From Arthrobacter wenxiniae (lineage in GTDB: Bacteria > Actinomycetota > Actinomycetes > Actinomycetales > Micrococcaceae), in assembly GCF_013376105.1 (NCBI RefSeq), contig NZ_JAAMFM010000017.1, positions 23,785-87,784 of the forward strand: DNA of 64,000 bases, given 5' to 3'. Position numbers and translations under genes: made by a program. Below the pieces are notes generated by a model that worked only from the letters and a program-made list of their open reading frames with translations, was not told where the DNA came from and searched no databases. Below are positions 34,420-42,817 of the stretch, piece after piece (position 1 is the first letter of the stretch; every line of letters starts with the position of its first letter).

Positions 34420-35442
34420 CTATTTGGCGCTCTGGCGGCGGCGCATCATGTCCAGGTAGACGGCGAGCAGGATGACGACGCCCACGGCCACCTGCTGCCA
34501 TTCCTGCGGGATGGACATGATGGAGAGTCCGTTGGTGAGCACGGACATGATGAGCGCGCCGATCACGGTGCCGATGATGGAACCCTTACCGCCCTGCAGC
34601 GAGGTTCCGCCAATGACGACGGCGGCAATCGCCTGAAGTTCGAGCCCCATGCCGCCGGCCGGCTGGGCGGAGTTCAGCCGGGCAGTGGCAATGACGCCGG
34701 CCAGGCCCGTGAAGCAGCCGGCCAGGGTGTAGATCAGCACCGTCCACTTGCGCACGTTGACGCCGGAGAGGGCCGTGGCCTGCTCGTTGGAGCCGATGGA
34801 GTAGGTGTAGCGGCCCAGCACGGTCTTGGACAGGATGAGGCCGGCAATGACGGCGGCGGCGAAGAGGATGAACACGGCATTGGGAATGACCAGGCCGGGG
34901 ATGGACTTGCCCAGGGCAAAGACCTTTTGGAAGCCGGCCACGTCGTTCGTGTAGATGGGCTTGGTGCCGGAAATGACCAGGGCCAGGCCGGCGGCCACCA
35001 TCATCATGGCCAGGGTGGCAATGAAGGAGGGGATCTAGAGCACCGCCACGAACAACCCGTTGACGCCGCCCATGAGCGCACCGAAGACCACCCCGCACAA
35101 CACGCCCAGGATCATCGGCAGGCCCAGCTGGGTCATGAAGACGGCCGTCATGACCGAGCAGAGCGTCATTCCTGTACCGATGGACAGGTCAATGCCTCCG
35201 GTGATGATGACGAACGTGGTGCCCAGGGCCAGCAGGCCCGTCACCACTGTCGACAACAGGATGTTGGAGAGATTGGCCGCCTGGTAGAAGTTGGCGCTCG
35301 CCACGGAGAAGAACAGCACCAGCGCCAGCAGGCTGGCGAATGCCAGAAGCTGCTGGAAGCTGGCCCGGATCCTGGTGGACAGCTCTGATTTCTTGTCGCC
35401 GGCAGTCTTGCCGGCTTGCGCAGTTTCCTTGACCAAGGTCAT
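34420..35442 (-). pseudogene. sugar ABC transporter permease (RbsC-like), interrupted by an in-frame amber codon
   Basis: The gene runs in one frame from the ATG at 35442 (MTLVKETAQAGKTAGDKK) to 34420, 341 codons including the end. It would encode a normal RbsC-type permease with about 8-10 membrane segments (LGTTFVIITGGIDLSIGTGM; GRYTYSIGSNEQATALSGV; VIGGTSLQGGKGSIIGTVIGALIMSVL). A TAG at 35035-35037 splits it after VNGLFVAVL, just before IPSFIATLAMMMVAAGL. RbsC relatives usually have KIPxFIATL here, so a single AAG-to-TAG change explains it. Frame and flanks are otherwise intact. It could be a recent mutation, a sequencing error or readthrough. An internal ATG at 35007 might restart translation, but would give only half a permease. 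Confidence 0.88.
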
Positions 35443-35479
35443 CGTGTGTGCCTTTTCCTTCGTACTGTCTTGTAGCGTT

Positions 35480-37021
35480 CTAGCGCTGCGCGCCGGCGGT
35501 GTGGACGGTGGTGCCGGTGGTGGCGTCGGCAATGTTTTGCGTGGCCAGCTCCATGATGTTTTCCTGGTTTGCCTCCGCATTGGACAGGAAGCCTGTCAGG
35601 CGCCCCCCGCTCATGACGGCGATCCGGTGCGAGAGGCGCAGGACTTCGGGGAGTTCGGAGGAGATCATGATGATCGACTTCCCTTGGGCCGCCAGCTCAT
35701 TGAGCAGGCTGTAGATCTCCTCCTTGGCGCCGACGTCGATGCCGCGGGTGGGTTCGTCGAAAATGAGGATGTCGCAGTCCTTGACGAGCCACTTGGCGAT
35801 GACAATCTTTTGTTGGTTGCCGCCGGAAAGGTTCTTGGCGGCCTGTGCACTGGACGGGGTCTTGATGCGCAGCTTGCCGATGTATTCGCTGGCCGTGGCC
35901 TTCATGGCCCGGTTGTCCAGGACTCCCATCCGGGAGAACATCTTGAGCGAGCTGAGGGCGATGTTGTCCTTGACGTCGCGTTCCAGCATCAGACCCAGGT
36001 GCTTGCGGTCCTCGGACAGGTAACCCAGCCCCAGCGCGGCGGCCGCGGCCGGACTGGGGATGCGCACCGGCCTGCCGCCCAGTTCAACCGTGCCGGCGCT
36101 GAGGCAGTCCGCACCCACAATTGCCCGGGCCACCTCGGTGCGCCCGGCCCCCATGAGGCCGGCAAAACCGAGGATTTCGCCCTTGCGCAGCTCAAAGCTG
36201 ACGTCGCGCAGCAGCGCCTTGGTGCACAGGCCCGTGACCTTCAGGACCACCTCGTCCGTGGCAGGGATCGCGTCCGGGCGCTGGTTTCCGGAAATTTCGC
36301 GGCCGACCATCAAGTTGATGACGGCCCGCATGGAGGTTTCCGTCGTGCTGACGGTGTCGACGTATTCACCGTCCCGGATGACGGAGATCCGGTCCGAGAC
36401 GGCCTTGAGCTCATCCATGCGGTGGGAGATGTAGATGACGCCGGTGTCCCGATTGGTGAAGTTGCGGATCAAGGCGTGCAGGGTGGCCACTTCCGCGTCG
36501 TTCAAGGCGGCCGTGGGCTCGTCCATGATGAGGATCCGGGACCTGAAGGAAAGGGCCTTGGCAATTTCCACCATCTGCTGCTTGGCGACCGTCAGGTCCC
36601 CCACGCGCGCCCCGGGGTCAAGGTCGATCCCGATCTTTCCAAACAGGAATTGCGCCTTGCGGTTCATGCGGCGTCCACTGAGGAAGACGCCGCCCACGCG
36701 GGGTTCGCGCCCGATGTAGATGTTCTGGGCCACCGTGAGGTCCTGCATCAGGTTGAATTCCTGGTGGATGATGCTGATGCCCAGTTCCTGGGCGTGCCGG
36801 GTGCCGGCAATCACCACCTCCCTGCCGTCAATTTCAAACCTTCCCGAGTCCGGAACGTAGATGCCGGACAGCAACTTCATCAGCGTCGACTTCCCGGCGC
36901 CGTTCTCGCCCACCAGGGCCAGGACCTCGTTGTGGCGCAGCTCCAGTTGCATGTCCGAGAGCGCCTTGACGCCGGGAAAGCTCTTGTTCACGCCGGTCAT
37001 GCGAAGAAGATGGTTGGTCAT
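35480..37021 (-). CDS. sugar ABC transporter ATP-binding protein, double-domain (RbsA-like)
   Basis: A 513-residue ATPase with two ABC domains. The first has Walker A LVGENGAGKSTLMKLLSG (~35-52), a variant signature LTVAKQQMVEIAKALS and Walker B ILIMDEPTAALND. The second lacks a canonical Walker A (FAGLMGAGRTEVARAIVG) but keeps LSGGNQQKIVIAKWL and LIFDEPTRGIDVGAKEEIY, exactly as in the RbsA/MglA group. It starts at the ATG at 37021 and is the first gene of the transporter operon. The presumed operator (37217-37231) lies about 200 bp upstream. Confidence 0.95.
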   Translation of the reverse strand: MTNHLLRMTGVNKSFPGVKALSDMQLELRHNEVLALVGENGAGKSTLMKLLSGIYVPDSGRFEIDGREVVIAGTRHAQELGISIIHQEFNLMQDLTVAQNIYIGREPRVGGVFLSGRRMNRKAQFLFGKIGIDLDPGARVGDLTVAKQQMVEIAKALSFRSRILIMDEPTAALNDAEVATLHALIRNFTNRDTGVIYISHRMDELKAVSDRISVIRDGEYVDTVSTTETSMRAVINLMVGREISGNQRPDAIPATDEVVLKVTGLCTKALLRDVSFELRKGEILGFAGLMGAGRTEVARAIVGADCLSAGTVELGGRPVRIPSPAAAAALGLGYLSEDRKHLGLMLERDVKDNIALSSLKMFSRMGVLDNRAMKATASEYIGKLRIKTPSSAQAAKNLSGGNQQKIVIAKWLVKDCDILIFDEPTRGIDVGAKEEIYSLLNELAAQGKSIIMISSELPEVLRLSHRIAVMSGGRLTGFLSNAEANQENIMELATQNIADATTGTTVHTAGAQR

Positions 37022-37216
37022 GCTGCCCTCTCAAGTCTCATCAACGCGAAACGACATCAGACCTCTTGCGGAGGTGCCGCACCCCCTGCTCAAGCCAGGT
37101 GGTTTGTGCCAGAACCGCTGAAATCCGCGACCATTCCCCGAATTGGCCGGTTGTGGAGTGATTCAACTTACATCATGATATGGCATCCAAAGCACAAAAT
37201 CACCCAACTTCTGTCA

Positions 37217-37231
37217 AAACATCCGATGTTT
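37217..37231. promoter_or_regulatory. GntR-type operator AAACATCCGATGTTT (copy 1)
   Basis: A 15-bp palindrome (7-bp arms AAACATC/GATGTTT around C) between the lactonase stop (37241) and the transporter operon start (37021). It is identical at all 15 bases to the copy at 40963. Confidence 0.75.
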
Positions 37232-37240
37232 ATTGAAAAG

Positions 37241-38104
37241 TTACTGGCCGTAAACCCGGCGGGCCGTTCCTGCCCAGATGGCGGCCGCCTCCGCGTGGCT
37301 CAAGGAGCCGATGAGCGCCCCGGCCACCTGGACCGTGCGGCCATAACCGGCGCCAGGCAGGCTTACCGGCCAGTCGCCGCCAAACATGAGGCGATCCGGC
37401 CCGAATGCCTCCAGCGCAGCGGTCCACACGCGGGCCAGCGCCTCCGGATCGAAGGCCGCGCCGTTGCAGTGCAGCCCCGACACCTTGGCCGCCGTGTTCG
37501 GCAGCGCGGCCACGGCGCGCAGCTGGCGTTCCCACCGGTCCATGTCCGCGGCAGACCCTGCCCGCGGCGGCTTGCCCAGGTGGTCCACCACCACGGTCAG
37601 CCCGGGCAGCTCCGCCGCCAGCGCGGCGACCTGCCCCAGGTGGCGCGGAAAGGCGTCCGGGACGTCAAAGGGTATCCCCGCCGCGGCCAGCAGTCCCAGG
37701 GATTCGCGGACGGCGGGAAGTTCCAGCACGTCGGGGCGCGGATCGTCATGCACCAGGGTGCGCACGCCGCAAAACTTCGGATGTTCCCGCCACTGGTCCA
37801 GCAGCGCGGCGGCGGCGCGCGGGTCCTCGAGCGGCAGCCAGCCCACGACGCCGGCAATCCAGTCGTGCCCCGCGGCGTGGCGCAGCATGGCGACGGTGTC
37901 CGCCGGGGTGTCGTCGGCCTGGACGAGGATGGCGCGCTGCACGCCCGCCGCGGCCAGGGCCTGGCGGGCCTCCCCGGCGTCGTAGTTCCGGAACAGCTGG
38001 CCGTGCTGCGGCCCCAGCCAGGGGTAGCGCCCCTCCCCCAGCTCCCACAGGTGCAGGTGGGCGTCGAGGCGTTCCACGGCGCCCTCGGCTGCCTCGTCAG
38101 CCAT
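37241..38104 (-). CDS. amidohydrolase-family lactonase, probable L-fucono-lactonase
   Basis: A 287-residue metal-dependent hydrolase of the TIM-barrel amidohydrolase group. The metal motif HxH is in ERLDAHLHLWELGEGRYPWL. Later blocks are FDVPDAFPRHLGQVAALAAELPGLTVVVDHLGKPP and RLMFGGDWPVSLPGAGYGRTVQ, which carry the C-terminal His and Asp region of this lactonase family. The ATG at 38104 overlaps the end of the aldo/keto reductase gene by 8 bp. In the operon it fits hydrolysis of L-fuconolactone to L-fuconate. The family call is firm; the exact substrate is inferred from neighbours. Confidence 0.88.
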   Translation of the reverse strand: MADEAAEGAVERLDAHLHLWELGEGRYPWLGPQHGQLFRNYDAGEARQALAAAGVQRAILVQADDTPADTVAMLRHAAGHDWIAGVVGWLPLEDPRAAAALLDQWREHPKFCGVRTLVHDDPRPDVLELPAVRESLGLLAAAGIPFDVPDAFPRHLGQVAALAAELPGLTVVVDHLGKPPRAGSAADMDRWERQLRAVAALPNTAAKVSGLHCNGAAFDPEALARVWTAALEAFGPDRLMFGGDWPVSLPGAGYGRTVQVAGALIGSLSHAEAAAIWAGTARRVYGQ

Positions 38105-39065
38105 GGGCCACGTCCCGGGCCAGCAGGCCGCGGGCGGCCAGTTCGTCCCAGAGTTCCACCGGGACGGGCTCCGCCATGCGGCGGGCGGTTTGCCGGATTT
38201 GTTCCGGCGTGCCGGCGCCCACCACCACGGTGCGCACCACCGGGTGGTTGGCGGCGAACTGCAGGGCCGCCGTCGGCAGTTCCACGCCAAACCCGGAACA
38301 GCAGGCGGCGAGGGCCCGGGCCTTCGCCAGGATGTGCGCCGGGGCCGGGGCATAGTTGTAGTTCGCGTCGTCGGGGACCTCGGGGCGTGCCAGCAGGCCG
38401 GAGTTGTAGACGCCCACGTTGACCACGCCCACGCCGCGTTCGGCGCACAGCGGGAGCAGGTCGGCGGCGGCCGGCTGTTCCAGCAGCGTGTACCGCCCGG
38501 CCAGCATGACCAGGTCCAGGTCCGCGGCCCGCACGCACTCGCGCAGGGCACCGGCGGAGTTGGAGCCCACGCCGATGGCGCCCACCAGGCCCTCCACCCG
38601 CAGTCTTTTCAGGGCCGGCAGCGCCAGGCGGATGCCCGCGGCGAGGTCGTAGACGTCCGGGTCGTGAAGGTAGGCGATGTCGATCCGGTCCAGGCCCAGA
38701 CGTTCCAGCGAGTCCTCAAGACTGCGGCGGATTCCCGCCTCCGAGGGGTCCCAGCGGCGCACGGTGCCGGCGGGCACGTCAAAGCCCTCGGCGTCCCTGG
38801 CGCCCCGCGGGTTGGGCGCCGGTTCCAGGACGCGGCCCACCTTCGTGGAGAGGATGAATTCACCGCGCGGCTTGCCGGCCAGAACGGCGCCGAGGCGGCG
38901 TTCGGACAGCCCCAGCCCGTAGTGCGGGGCCGTGTCGAAGTACCTGATACCGGCGTCCCAGGCGGCACCCACGGTGGCGGCGGCGACGTCGTCGTCCATG
39001 GCGCGGTAGAGGTTGCCGATGCCGGCGGCGCCAAAGCCGAGGCGGCCCAGACCGGGGAGGTTCAC
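38097..39065 (-). CDS. aldo/keto reductase, probable L-fucose dehydrogenase
   Basis: A 322-residue NAD(P)-dependent oxidoreductase. The AKR catalytic set is visible: Asp and Tyr in RYFDTAPHYGLGLSERRLG, Lys in LSTKVGRVLEP, and His in DIAYLHDPDVYDL. It resembles the D-threo-aldose/L-fucose 1-dehydrogenase group, which oxidises L-fucose to the lactone. The GTG at 39065 overlaps the mutarotase stop (GTGA) and has GGGAA six bases upstream, so it is preferred over an ATG 12 bp earlier. It is followed by the lactonase with an 8-bp overlap; both sit in the same operon. Confidence 0.9.
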   Translation of the reverse strand: MNLPGLGRLGFGAAGIGNLYRAMDDDVAAATVGAAWDAGIRYFDTAPHYGLGLSERRLGAVLAGKPRGEFILSTKVGRVLEPAPNPRGARDAEGFDVPAGTVRRWDPSEAGIRRSLEDSLERLGLDRIDIAYLHDPDVYDLAAGIRLALPALKRLRVEGLVGAIGVGSNSAGALRECVRAADLDLVMLAGRYTLLEQPAAADLLPLCAERGVGVVNVGVYNSGLLARPEVPDDANYNYAPAPAHILAKARALAACCSGFGVELPTAALQFAANHPVVRTVVVGAGTPEQIRQTARRMAEPVPVELWDELAARGLLARDVAHG

Positions 39066-39373
39066 GGCAGTTCCCACACTTTCGTCAGGCCCATGTCGGT
39101 CCCGGAGTAGTCATCCCCGACCTCCAGCAGTTCAGCCATGGCGGCCTGCCAGGCGATGTTGACGGGGTTGGGTGCCAGTTCCTTCCGCATGGCCTGGTAG
39201 TCGGCCACCTCCACCACATGGAAAAGCTCCCTGCCGCTGCGCCAGATGGTCCAACCGTTCACGCCGGCGGCGCGCAGTGCGGCGTCGAGCTCGTCGCCGA
39301 TGGCGGCGTGGCGGGCGTCGTACTCGGCTTCCCTGCCGGGCTTGAGGCGGGTGTGCAGGGCGATCTTCTGCAT
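39062..39373 (-). CDS. L-rhamnose/L-fucose mutarotase family protein
   Basis: A 103-residue small alpha/beta-barrel protein. It has the rhamnose-mutarotase pattern: IALHTRLKPGREAEYDARHAAI at the N terminus, NGWTIWRSGRELFHVVEVADYQAM in the middle and the C-terminal NIAWQAAMAEL. It interconverts alpha and beta anomers of a 6-deoxyhexose. In an operon with fucose dehydrogenase, lactonase and fuconate dehydratase, L-fucose is the likely sugar. It sits between the short ORF at 39373-39486 (1-bp stop/start overlap) and the aldo/keto reductase (4-bp overlap), so it is translated in a chain. Confidence 0.92.
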   Translation of the reverse strand: MQKIALHTRLKPGREAEYDARHAAIGDELDAALRAAGVNGWTIWRSGRELFHVVEVADYQAMRKELAPNPVNIAWQAAMAELLEVGDDYSGTDMGLTKVWELP

Positions 39374-39486
39374 CAGATCTCGCTTTCGTCGAGGAGGAAC
39401 AGCTCAGTCACGGGCACGGCCGCATGGGGCCGTTGCACCGGCAGCCGGAGGGTCAGGGTGCCGGCGGCCTGCCCGGCGGGCGTCAT
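39373..39486 (-). other. short open frame between fuconate dehydratase and mutarotase genes, possibly a remnant
   Basis: From an ATG at 39486 the frame encodes 37 residues (MTPAGQAAGTLTLRLPVQRP...VTELFLLDESEI). Its TGA overlaps the mutarotase ATG (TGATG). The frame stays open upstream to about 39550. The beta-strand-like, acidic end looks like the C terminus of a larger protein rather than noise, so a gene may have been deleted here. No family is recognised. Confidence 0.3.
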
Positions 39487-39561
39487 CTCGCCGCGGGCCG
39501 GGCGCGGCTGGCGTGCGTGAACCACGGGGCGTGGCCGATCGCGGGCTGGGCAGCCATGGGA

Positions 39562-40905
39562 CTACACCAGTACCTTTCCGGCACCGGGCGCCGCCTGGGC
39601 TTGGGCGTCCGCGCGCCAGAACCGCCCGTCCGGGAACGTGAACTCCGCGATGGAGGCTGCATGCATTTCGCTGCCCGCCCCGGGCGCGACGGGCGGGAAG
39701 TAGCTGCCGTCGTGGACGTCGATGGGGGTCACGAAGTGTTCGTGCAGGTGGTCCACAAATTCAATCATGCGTCCCTTCAGGGTTCCAGAGACCGCCACGA
39801 AGTCAAACATCGACAGGTGCTGGACTGCCTCGCACAGGCCCACGCCGCCGGCGTGCGGGCACACGCGCACCCCGAACTTGGCGGCCAGCAGCAGGATCGC
39901 CACGTTCTCGTTGACGCCGGCCACGCGGGCGGCGTCGATCTGGAGCACCTGCAGGGCCTGCGCCTGCAGCATCTGCTTGAAGACCACGCGGTTTTGCACG
40001 TGTTCGCCGGTGGCGACCGGGATGGGGGCCACGCCGCGGGCAATGGCCGCGTGGCCCAGGATGTCATCCGGGCTGGTGGGTTCCTCGATCCAGGCGATGT
40101 CGAACGGCGCCAGGTGCTTCATCCACTCGATGGCCTCGGCCACGTCCCAGCGCTGGTTGGCATCCACGGCGATCTTGATGTCCGGTCCCACGGCGGCCCG
40201 GGCCGTGCGGACGCGGCGGACGTCGTCGGCCAGGTCGGCGCCGACCTTGAGCTTGATCTGCCTGAAGCCGGCCGCCACGGCCTCGCGGGCCAGGCGGGCC
40301 AGCTTCTCATCGGAGTAGCCCAGCCAGCCGGGCGTGGTGGTGTAGCCGGGGTAGCCGCCGGCCAGGAGGGCGGCGGTGCGTTCCTCGCGGCCGGGCACGG
40401 CCGCCCGCAGGATGTCCAGGGCTTCCCCGCGGGTCAGGGCGTCGCTGAGGTAGCGGAAGTCCACCAGGTCCACGAGCTCCTCGGGCGTCATGGTCGCCAG
40501 CAGCTGCCACAACGGCACGCCGGCACGCTTGGCCTTCAGGTCCCACAAGGCGTTGACGACGGCGCCTATGGCCATGTGGATGACGCCCTTTTCCGGGCCG
40601 AGCCAGCGCAGCTGCGAATCATGGGCCAGCAGTTTCCAGGTGGCGCCCATGTCGGCGAGCAGTTCCTCGGCGTTGCGTCCCAGCACGTACGGGACCAGCG
40701 CCTTGATGGCTGCGGTCTCCACTTCGTTGCCCCGCCCGATGGTGAACACAAAGCCGTGGCCCTCATGGCCGTCGCCGCCGTCCGTCACCACGCGCACATA
40801 GGCCGCGGAGTAGTCCGGATCCGGGTTCATGGCATCCGAGCCGTCCAACTTCCGCGACGTCGGAAAACGGACGTCGCTCGTCTCCACGGCAATGACTGTG
40901 CTCAC
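39562..40905 (-). CDS. L-fuconate dehydratase (enolase superfamily)
   Basis: Dehydrates L-fuconate to 2-keto-3-deoxy-L-fuconate. The 447-residue protein follows the mandelate-racemase branch: N-terminal capping domain ([28 protein letters not shown]), the K-x-K motif in [16 protein letters not shown], and metal ligands in [30 protein letters not shown] and [12 protein letters not shown]. The C terminus has [48 protein letters not shown] and [18 protein letters not shown] are characteristic of fuconate dehydratases. It is the first gene of the minus-strand catabolic operon and diverges from the hydrolase gene across an operator-bearing gap of 219 bp. Confidence 0.94.
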   Translation of the reverse strand: MSTVIAVETSDVRFPTSRKLDGSDAMNPDPDYSAAYVRVVTDGGDGHEGHGFVFTIGRGNEVETAAIKALVPYVLGRNAEELLADMGATWKLLAHDSQLRWLGPEKGVIHMAIGAVVNALWDLKAKRAGVPLWQLLATMTPEELVDLVDFRYLSDALTRGEALDILRAAVPGREERTAALLAGGYPGYTTTPGWLGYSDEKLARLAREAVAAGFRQIKLKVGADLADDVRRVRTARAAVGPDIKIAVDANQRWDVAEAIEWMKHLAPFDIAWIEEPTSPDDILGHAAIARGVAPIPVATGEHVQNRVVFKQMLQAQALQVLQIDAARVAGVNENVAILLLAAKFGVRVCPHAGGVGLCEAVQHLSMFDFVAVSGTLKGRMIEFVDHLHEHFVTPIDVHDGSYFPPVAPGAGSEMHAASIAEFTFPDGRFWRADAQAQAAPGAGKVLV

Positions 40906-40962
40906 GTAATGGCTCCCTCAAGAAAGGTGGTGGTGGACCGGCCAAGATCTTTAGGGCAAGCT

Positions 40963-40977
40963 AAACATCCGATGTTT
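40963..40977. promoter_or_regulatory. GntR-type operator AAACATCCGATGTTT (copy 2)
   Basis: Same 15 bases as at 37217-37231. It lies in the intergenic region between the divergent fuconate dehydratase (start 40905) and the fumarylacetoacetase-family hydrolase (start 41125), where one repressor could control both directions. A half site CAGATGTT follows at 41043. Confidence 0.78.
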
Positions 40978-41124
40978 TTCATGTCAAGATGGACATTGGT
41001 CGCCAAATACCCGGACGGTGGGGGTATGGTGACTTAAAAGCTCAGATGTTAGGGCCCGTTTGACGGTCCCCACCCATAGGAACCGCGGGCGCTGCGCCGC
41101 GGCTGTTGCAAGGAATGAACCCCC

Positions 41125-42018
41125 ATGAAGATTGCACGTCTTGGCGAGCCCGGGCAGGAAATCCCCGTCGTCATTGCCGCGGACGCCGCCGGCGTCGAAC
41201 GCACCTTTGACGCCCGCCCCGTCACCACCAGGATCGACGGCGGCTTCCTCGCCGGCGGCGGCATCGCAGCACTGGGCGACGCCGTGGCCCGCGGCGACCT
41301 TCCCGAGCTGGCCGGCGCCGGCGCCCTGCGGATCGGATCCCCGCTGGACCGGCCCAACAACGTGGTCTGCATCGGCATGAACTACGCCGCGCACGCCACC
41401 GAGTCCGGCGCCCTGCCGCCCACCATCCCTGTGGTGTTCCTCAAACCGAACAACACCGTGGCCGGCCCCTTCGACGACTCACCCATCCCGCCCCTGTCCG
41501 CCAAGTACGACTGGGAGGTGGAGCTGGGCGTGGTGATTGGCCGCGAGGCCAGCTACCTGGGCTCCGTGGAGGAAGCCGCCGGCGCCGTGGCCGGGTACCT
41601 GATCGCCAACGACCTCTCAGAGCGCGAATACCAGCTCCCCGGCGCCGCCGGCCAGTGGACCAAGGGCAAGTCGCTGCCGAAATCCACGCCCCTGGGACCG
41701 TGGCTGGTGCCTGCCGCCGAGCTCGATGCAAACAAGCTGCGGCTGCGCAGCTGGGTCAACGGCGCACCCCGCCAGGATTCCTCCACGGCGGACTTGATCT
41801 TTGACGTGCCAACACTTGTCCACCACCTGAGCCAGTACATGGTCCTGGAGCCCGGCGACGTGATCCTGACCGGCACCCCCGAGGGCGTGGCACTCTCCGG
41901 GCGGTTCCCCTACCTCCAGGACGGGGACGTCGTGGAGCTTGAAATCACCGGCCTGGGCCGCCAGCGCCAGAAATTCTTCCGCGCCGGCCCCACCGGCACC
42001 ACCCGCCAGGAGGCATGA
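41125..42018 (+). CDS. fumarylacetoacetate hydrolase family protein, probable 2,4-diketo-3-deoxy-L-fuconate hydrolase
   Basis: A 297-residue FAH-fold enzyme. Visible blocks are NVVCIGMNYAAHATESG, IPVVFLKPNNTVAGPFDD, the metal-binding DWEVELGVVIGREASYL, ANDLSEREYQLPGAAGQWTKGKSLPKSTPLGPWL and DVILTGTPEGVALSG. In the non-phosphorylating fucose route, this enzyme cleaves the diketo-acid to pyruvate and L-lactate. The ATG follows AAGGA at good spacing. It is the first gene of a two-gene operon with the dehydrogenase that makes its presumed substrate (stop and next start adjacent, TGAATG). Confidence 0.9.
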   Translation: MKIARLGEPGQEIPVVIAADAAGVERTFDARPVTTRIDGGFLAGGGIAALGDAVARGDLPELAGAGALRIGSPLDRPNNVVCIGMNYAAHATESGALPPTIPVVFLKPNNTVAGPFDDSPIPPLSAKYDWEVELGVVIGREASYLGSVEEAAGAVAGYLIANDLSEREYQLPGAAGQWTKGKSLPKSTPLGPWLVPAAELDANKLRLRSWVNGAPRQDSSTADLIFDVPTLVHHLSQYMVLEPGDVILTGTPEGVALSGRFPYLQDGDVVELEITGLGRQRQKFFRAGPTGTTRQEA

Positions 42019-42777
42019 ATGAGCCAGGAACTTTCCGCCCTTACCGCCGTCGTCACCGGCGGCGCGTCCGGCCTCGGCGCCGCGATCGCCGGCAAACTGC
42101 AGTCCATGGGCGCCCGGGTGGCCGTGCTGGACCTGGTCCCGGCCGGCCTTCCCGAGGGGCAGCTGGGCTTCACCTGCGACGTCTCCGACGACGCCTCCGT
42201 CCGGGCCGCCATCGACGGCACGGTTGCCGCGTTCGGCGGGGTGGACATTGTGGTGAACAACGCCGGCATTGGCGCCCAGGGCACCATCGAATCCAACGAC
42301 GACGCCGAATGGCACCGCGTGTTGGACATCAACGTGATCGGCATGGTCCGCGTGTCCCGCGCGGCCCTGCCGCACCTGCGCCGCTCCAGCGCCGCGGCGA
42401 TCGTGAACACCTGCTCCATCGCGGCCACCGCCGGCCTGCCGCAGCGCGCCCTGTACTCAGCCTCCAAGGGTGCCGTGCTGTCGCTGACGCAGGCCATGGC
42501 GGCAGACCACCTTCGTGAGGGCATCCGCGTCAACGCCGTCAATCCCGGCACCGCCGACACCCCGTGGGTGGGGCGCCTGCTGGACTCCGCCGACGACCCC
42601 GCCGCGGAACGCGCGGCCCTGAACGCCCGCCAGCCACACGGCCGCCTGGTGTTGCCCGAAGAGGTGGCCGGCGCCGTCGCCTACCTGGCCAGCCCTCTCT
42701 CCGGCTCGACCACGGGCACCTCGATAGCCGTCGACGGCGGCATGCAGGCCCTGCGCCTGCGCCCCGCCGGGCAGTAG
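42019..42777 (+). CDS. short-chain dehydrogenase, probable 2-keto-3-deoxy-L-fuconate dehydrogenase
   Basis: A 252-residue classical SDR. It has the cofactor loop TGGASGLGAAI (~13-23), an NNAG motif in VVNNAGIGAQG, and the catalytic Ser and Tyr-x-x-x-Lys in NTCSIAATAGLPQRALYSASKGAVLSLTQAM. A typical C-terminal end is SGSTTGTSIAVDGGMQ. Asp at the end of beta-2 (VAVLDLVPAG) suggests NAD rather than NADP. Placed directly after the diketo-acid hydrolase, it should oxidise 2-keto-3-deoxy-L-fuconate at C4. It ends 40 bp from the convergent recQ stop. Confidence 0.9.
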   Translation: MSQELSALTAVVTGGASGLGAAIAGKLQSMGARVAVLDLVPAGLPEGQLGFTCDVSDDASVRAAIDGTVAAFGGVDIVVNNAGIGAQGTIESNDDAEWHRVLDINVIGMVRVSRAALPHLRRSSAAAIVNTCSIAATAGLPQRALYSASKGAVLSLTQAMAADHLREGIRVNAVNPGTADTPWVGRLLDSADDPAAERAALNARQPHGRLVLPEEVAGAVAYLASPLSGSTTGTSIAVDGGMQALRLRPAGQ

Positions 42778-42817
42778 CGCAGCCGCGAAGGTGCGATGCC
42801 GGCTTCGTCGCCCGACA

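Noticed and set aside
35291..38422. A 1043-codon open frame on the plus strand
   Set aside because: It is the antisense of the sugar ABC ATPase and lactonase genes and has no recognisable domains.
32334..42777. Integrated island at tRNA-Ser(GCT)
   Set aside because: No integrase and no duplicated tRNA 3' end was found; base composition looks like the neighbours.
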